A stretch of 48,037 bases of DNA from positions 1 through 48,037 of the forward strand of contig JAISKF010000012.1 in assembly GCA_031261005.1 (NCBI GenBank), written 5' to 3'. This document shows, piece after piece, positions 47,490 through 48,037 of this stretch. The translations under genes and the position numbers were made by a program. Origin of the DNA: Enterobacteriaceae bacterium (lineage in GTDB: Bacteria; Pseudomonadota; Gammaproteobacteria; Enterobacterales; Enterobacteriaceae). How positions within the stretch are numbered: the stretch's first letter is position 1; each line of letters begins with the position of its first letter. The notes under the pieces are model-generated. The model saw only the letters and a program-made list of their open reading frames with translations. It searched no databases and was not told the DNA's origin.

Positions 47490-48037
47490 TGTCTGTAATA
47501 ATCCACCTGCATAGCAGGTGGCTTTGACACAGCCCCCTAAAAGGGGGCTAATACACTAACTTTCAAGACCCAGTTGTAATTGTCTTTCCTCTTCCTCTTT
47601 CGCAACCTTATCTTGATGTCGCACATATCTACGAATAATTTCTTCATTCGCTCCTACTGAATCCACAAAATATCCCCTTTGCCAAAAATGGTTACCCCAT
47701 AACTTCTTCTTTCTCAGATAGGGAAATTTCGTAAATAACCTTATTGCCGTTCGACCTTTCACAAAACCCATCAGTTCCGAAACACTCAAACTTGGCGGGG
47801 TTCTTACCACCAAATGGACATGGTCTATTTGTACATTTAGCTCTACGACCGTGCATCTTTTCATGCTGCAGTAAACATAAATACTTCGGTAAAGTTCCTT
47901 ACCAAGATTACCTTTCAGGATCTTGAATCTGTACTTTGGCGTCCAGACGAGGTGATACTGACAACGATAGAATACGTGTGAAGCGGATTCATATCTGCTC
48001 ATGCTATTTACTCCTTTGATTTGCTGGTAACAAACCT
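47490..48037 (-). mobile_element. IS200/IS605-type element, cut by the window end
   Basis: The transposase gene at 47556-48002 is followed by two hairpins: AGCCCCCT (47531-47538) with AGGGGGCT (47542-47549), which can end its transcript, and CCACCTGC (47503-47510) with GCAGGTGG (47514-47521), the type of subterminal hairpin that such transposases recognise at the right end. There are no terminal inverted repeats, as expected for this family. The exact right end and the left end beyond 48037 are not fixed. Confidence 0.75.
47556..48002 (-). CDS. tnpA: IS200/IS605-family transposase TnpA
   Basis: A 148-aa Y1-type HUH transposase that moves single-stranded DNA. The metal-binding HUH pair is in QIDHVHLVV (His61 and His63). 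The nucleophilic tyrosine is Tyr126 in IIRRYVRHQ, in the family pattern Y-x-x-x-Q. The remaining sequence (SHVFYRCQYHLVWTPKYRFK, ELMGFVKGRTAIRLFTKFP and GNHFWQRGYFVDSVG) is typical. The length is normal and no frame break is seen, so it could be active. No TnpB gene lies within the window. Confidence 0.95.
   Translation of the reverse strand: MSRYESASHVFYRCQYHLVWTPKYRFKILKGNLGKELYRSIYVYCSMKRCTVVELNVQIDHVHLVVRTPPSLSVSELMGFVKGRTAIRLFTKFPYLRKKKLWGNHFWQRGYFVDSVGANEEIIRRYVRHQDKVAKEEEERQLQLGLES

Noticed and set aside
47556..48002. TnpA as a REP-associated transposase that moves the dispersed repeats
   Set aside because: The sequence is that of an ordinary IS200/IS605 TnpA, and its own hairpins do not resemble the GTAGGGGCGG repeats.

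Overview
This window is a chromosome segment from a member of the order Enterobacterales. The proteins match the Escherichia coli family versions in length and motifs: DiaA is 196 aa, ArcB 779 aa, RplM 142 aa, RpsI 130 aa, DegQ 457 aa. The block order also follows the E. coli backbone in pieces: rsmI-lpoA-yraN-diaA-dolP, then mtgA-elbB-arcB-yhcC-gltBD, then sspB-sspA-rpsI-rplM, then zapG-degQ. The presence of gltBD, arcB, a full cit operon and many GTAGGGGCGG-type palindromes suggests a lineage away from the E. coli/Salmonella core. A Budviciaceae-like genome is a guess that cannot be settled here.

Layout. 1-3541: a MITE-like repeat, then an HlyD-type adaptor and two ABC-2 permeases with no ATPase gene. 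3657-4618: a DUF4136 lipoprotein and a probably frameshifted ribbon-helix-helix gene. 4770-5142: RNase P RNA on the minus strand, directly behind rsmI. 5169-9584: envelope and replication housekeeping genes (rsmI, lpoA, yraN, diaA, dolP). 9690-11203: a hipBA toxin-antitoxin operon with a clear candidate operator. 11352-17932: a six-gene chaperone-usher operon with three tandem DUF1120 subunits, chaperone, usher and a distal minor subunit. 17933-19082: about 1.1 kb of very AT-rich non-coding DNA. 19083-24027: mtgA, elbB, arcB, yhcC. 24059-24625: a tandem array of a 163-bp repeat. 24626-31196: long gltB leader and gltBD. 31321-33616: sspBA and rplM-rpsI. 33970-45192: a complete anaerobic citrate fermentation locus: citT, a PrpF-family isomerase, citG, citX, citF, citE, citD and citC on the minus strand, and the citAB two-component system divergently on the plus strand. 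45374-47438: zapG and degQ. 47490-48037: an IS200/IS605-type element cut by the window end.

How the parts work together. CitA/CitB should sense external citrate and switch on citCDEFXG, which encode citrate lyase, its acetate ligase and the enzymes that make and attach its prosthetic group. CitT exchanges citrate for succinate. ArcB, encoded nearby, is the redox sensor for anaerobic growth; here it lacks one of the two cysteines described as redox-active in E. coli. The citrate locus sits between rplM and zapG, where E. coli carries zapE, which is absent from this slot.

The most notable structural signal is a dispersed family of GC-rich double-hairpin repeats with conserved AT-rich flanks. 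It occurs at more than ten intergenic sites in both orientations, inside the fimbrial operon, six bases from the mtgA start, and as the four-unit 163-bp array. I did not find a CRISPR array, a prophage, a tRNA gene, or a clearly new multi-gene defence system.
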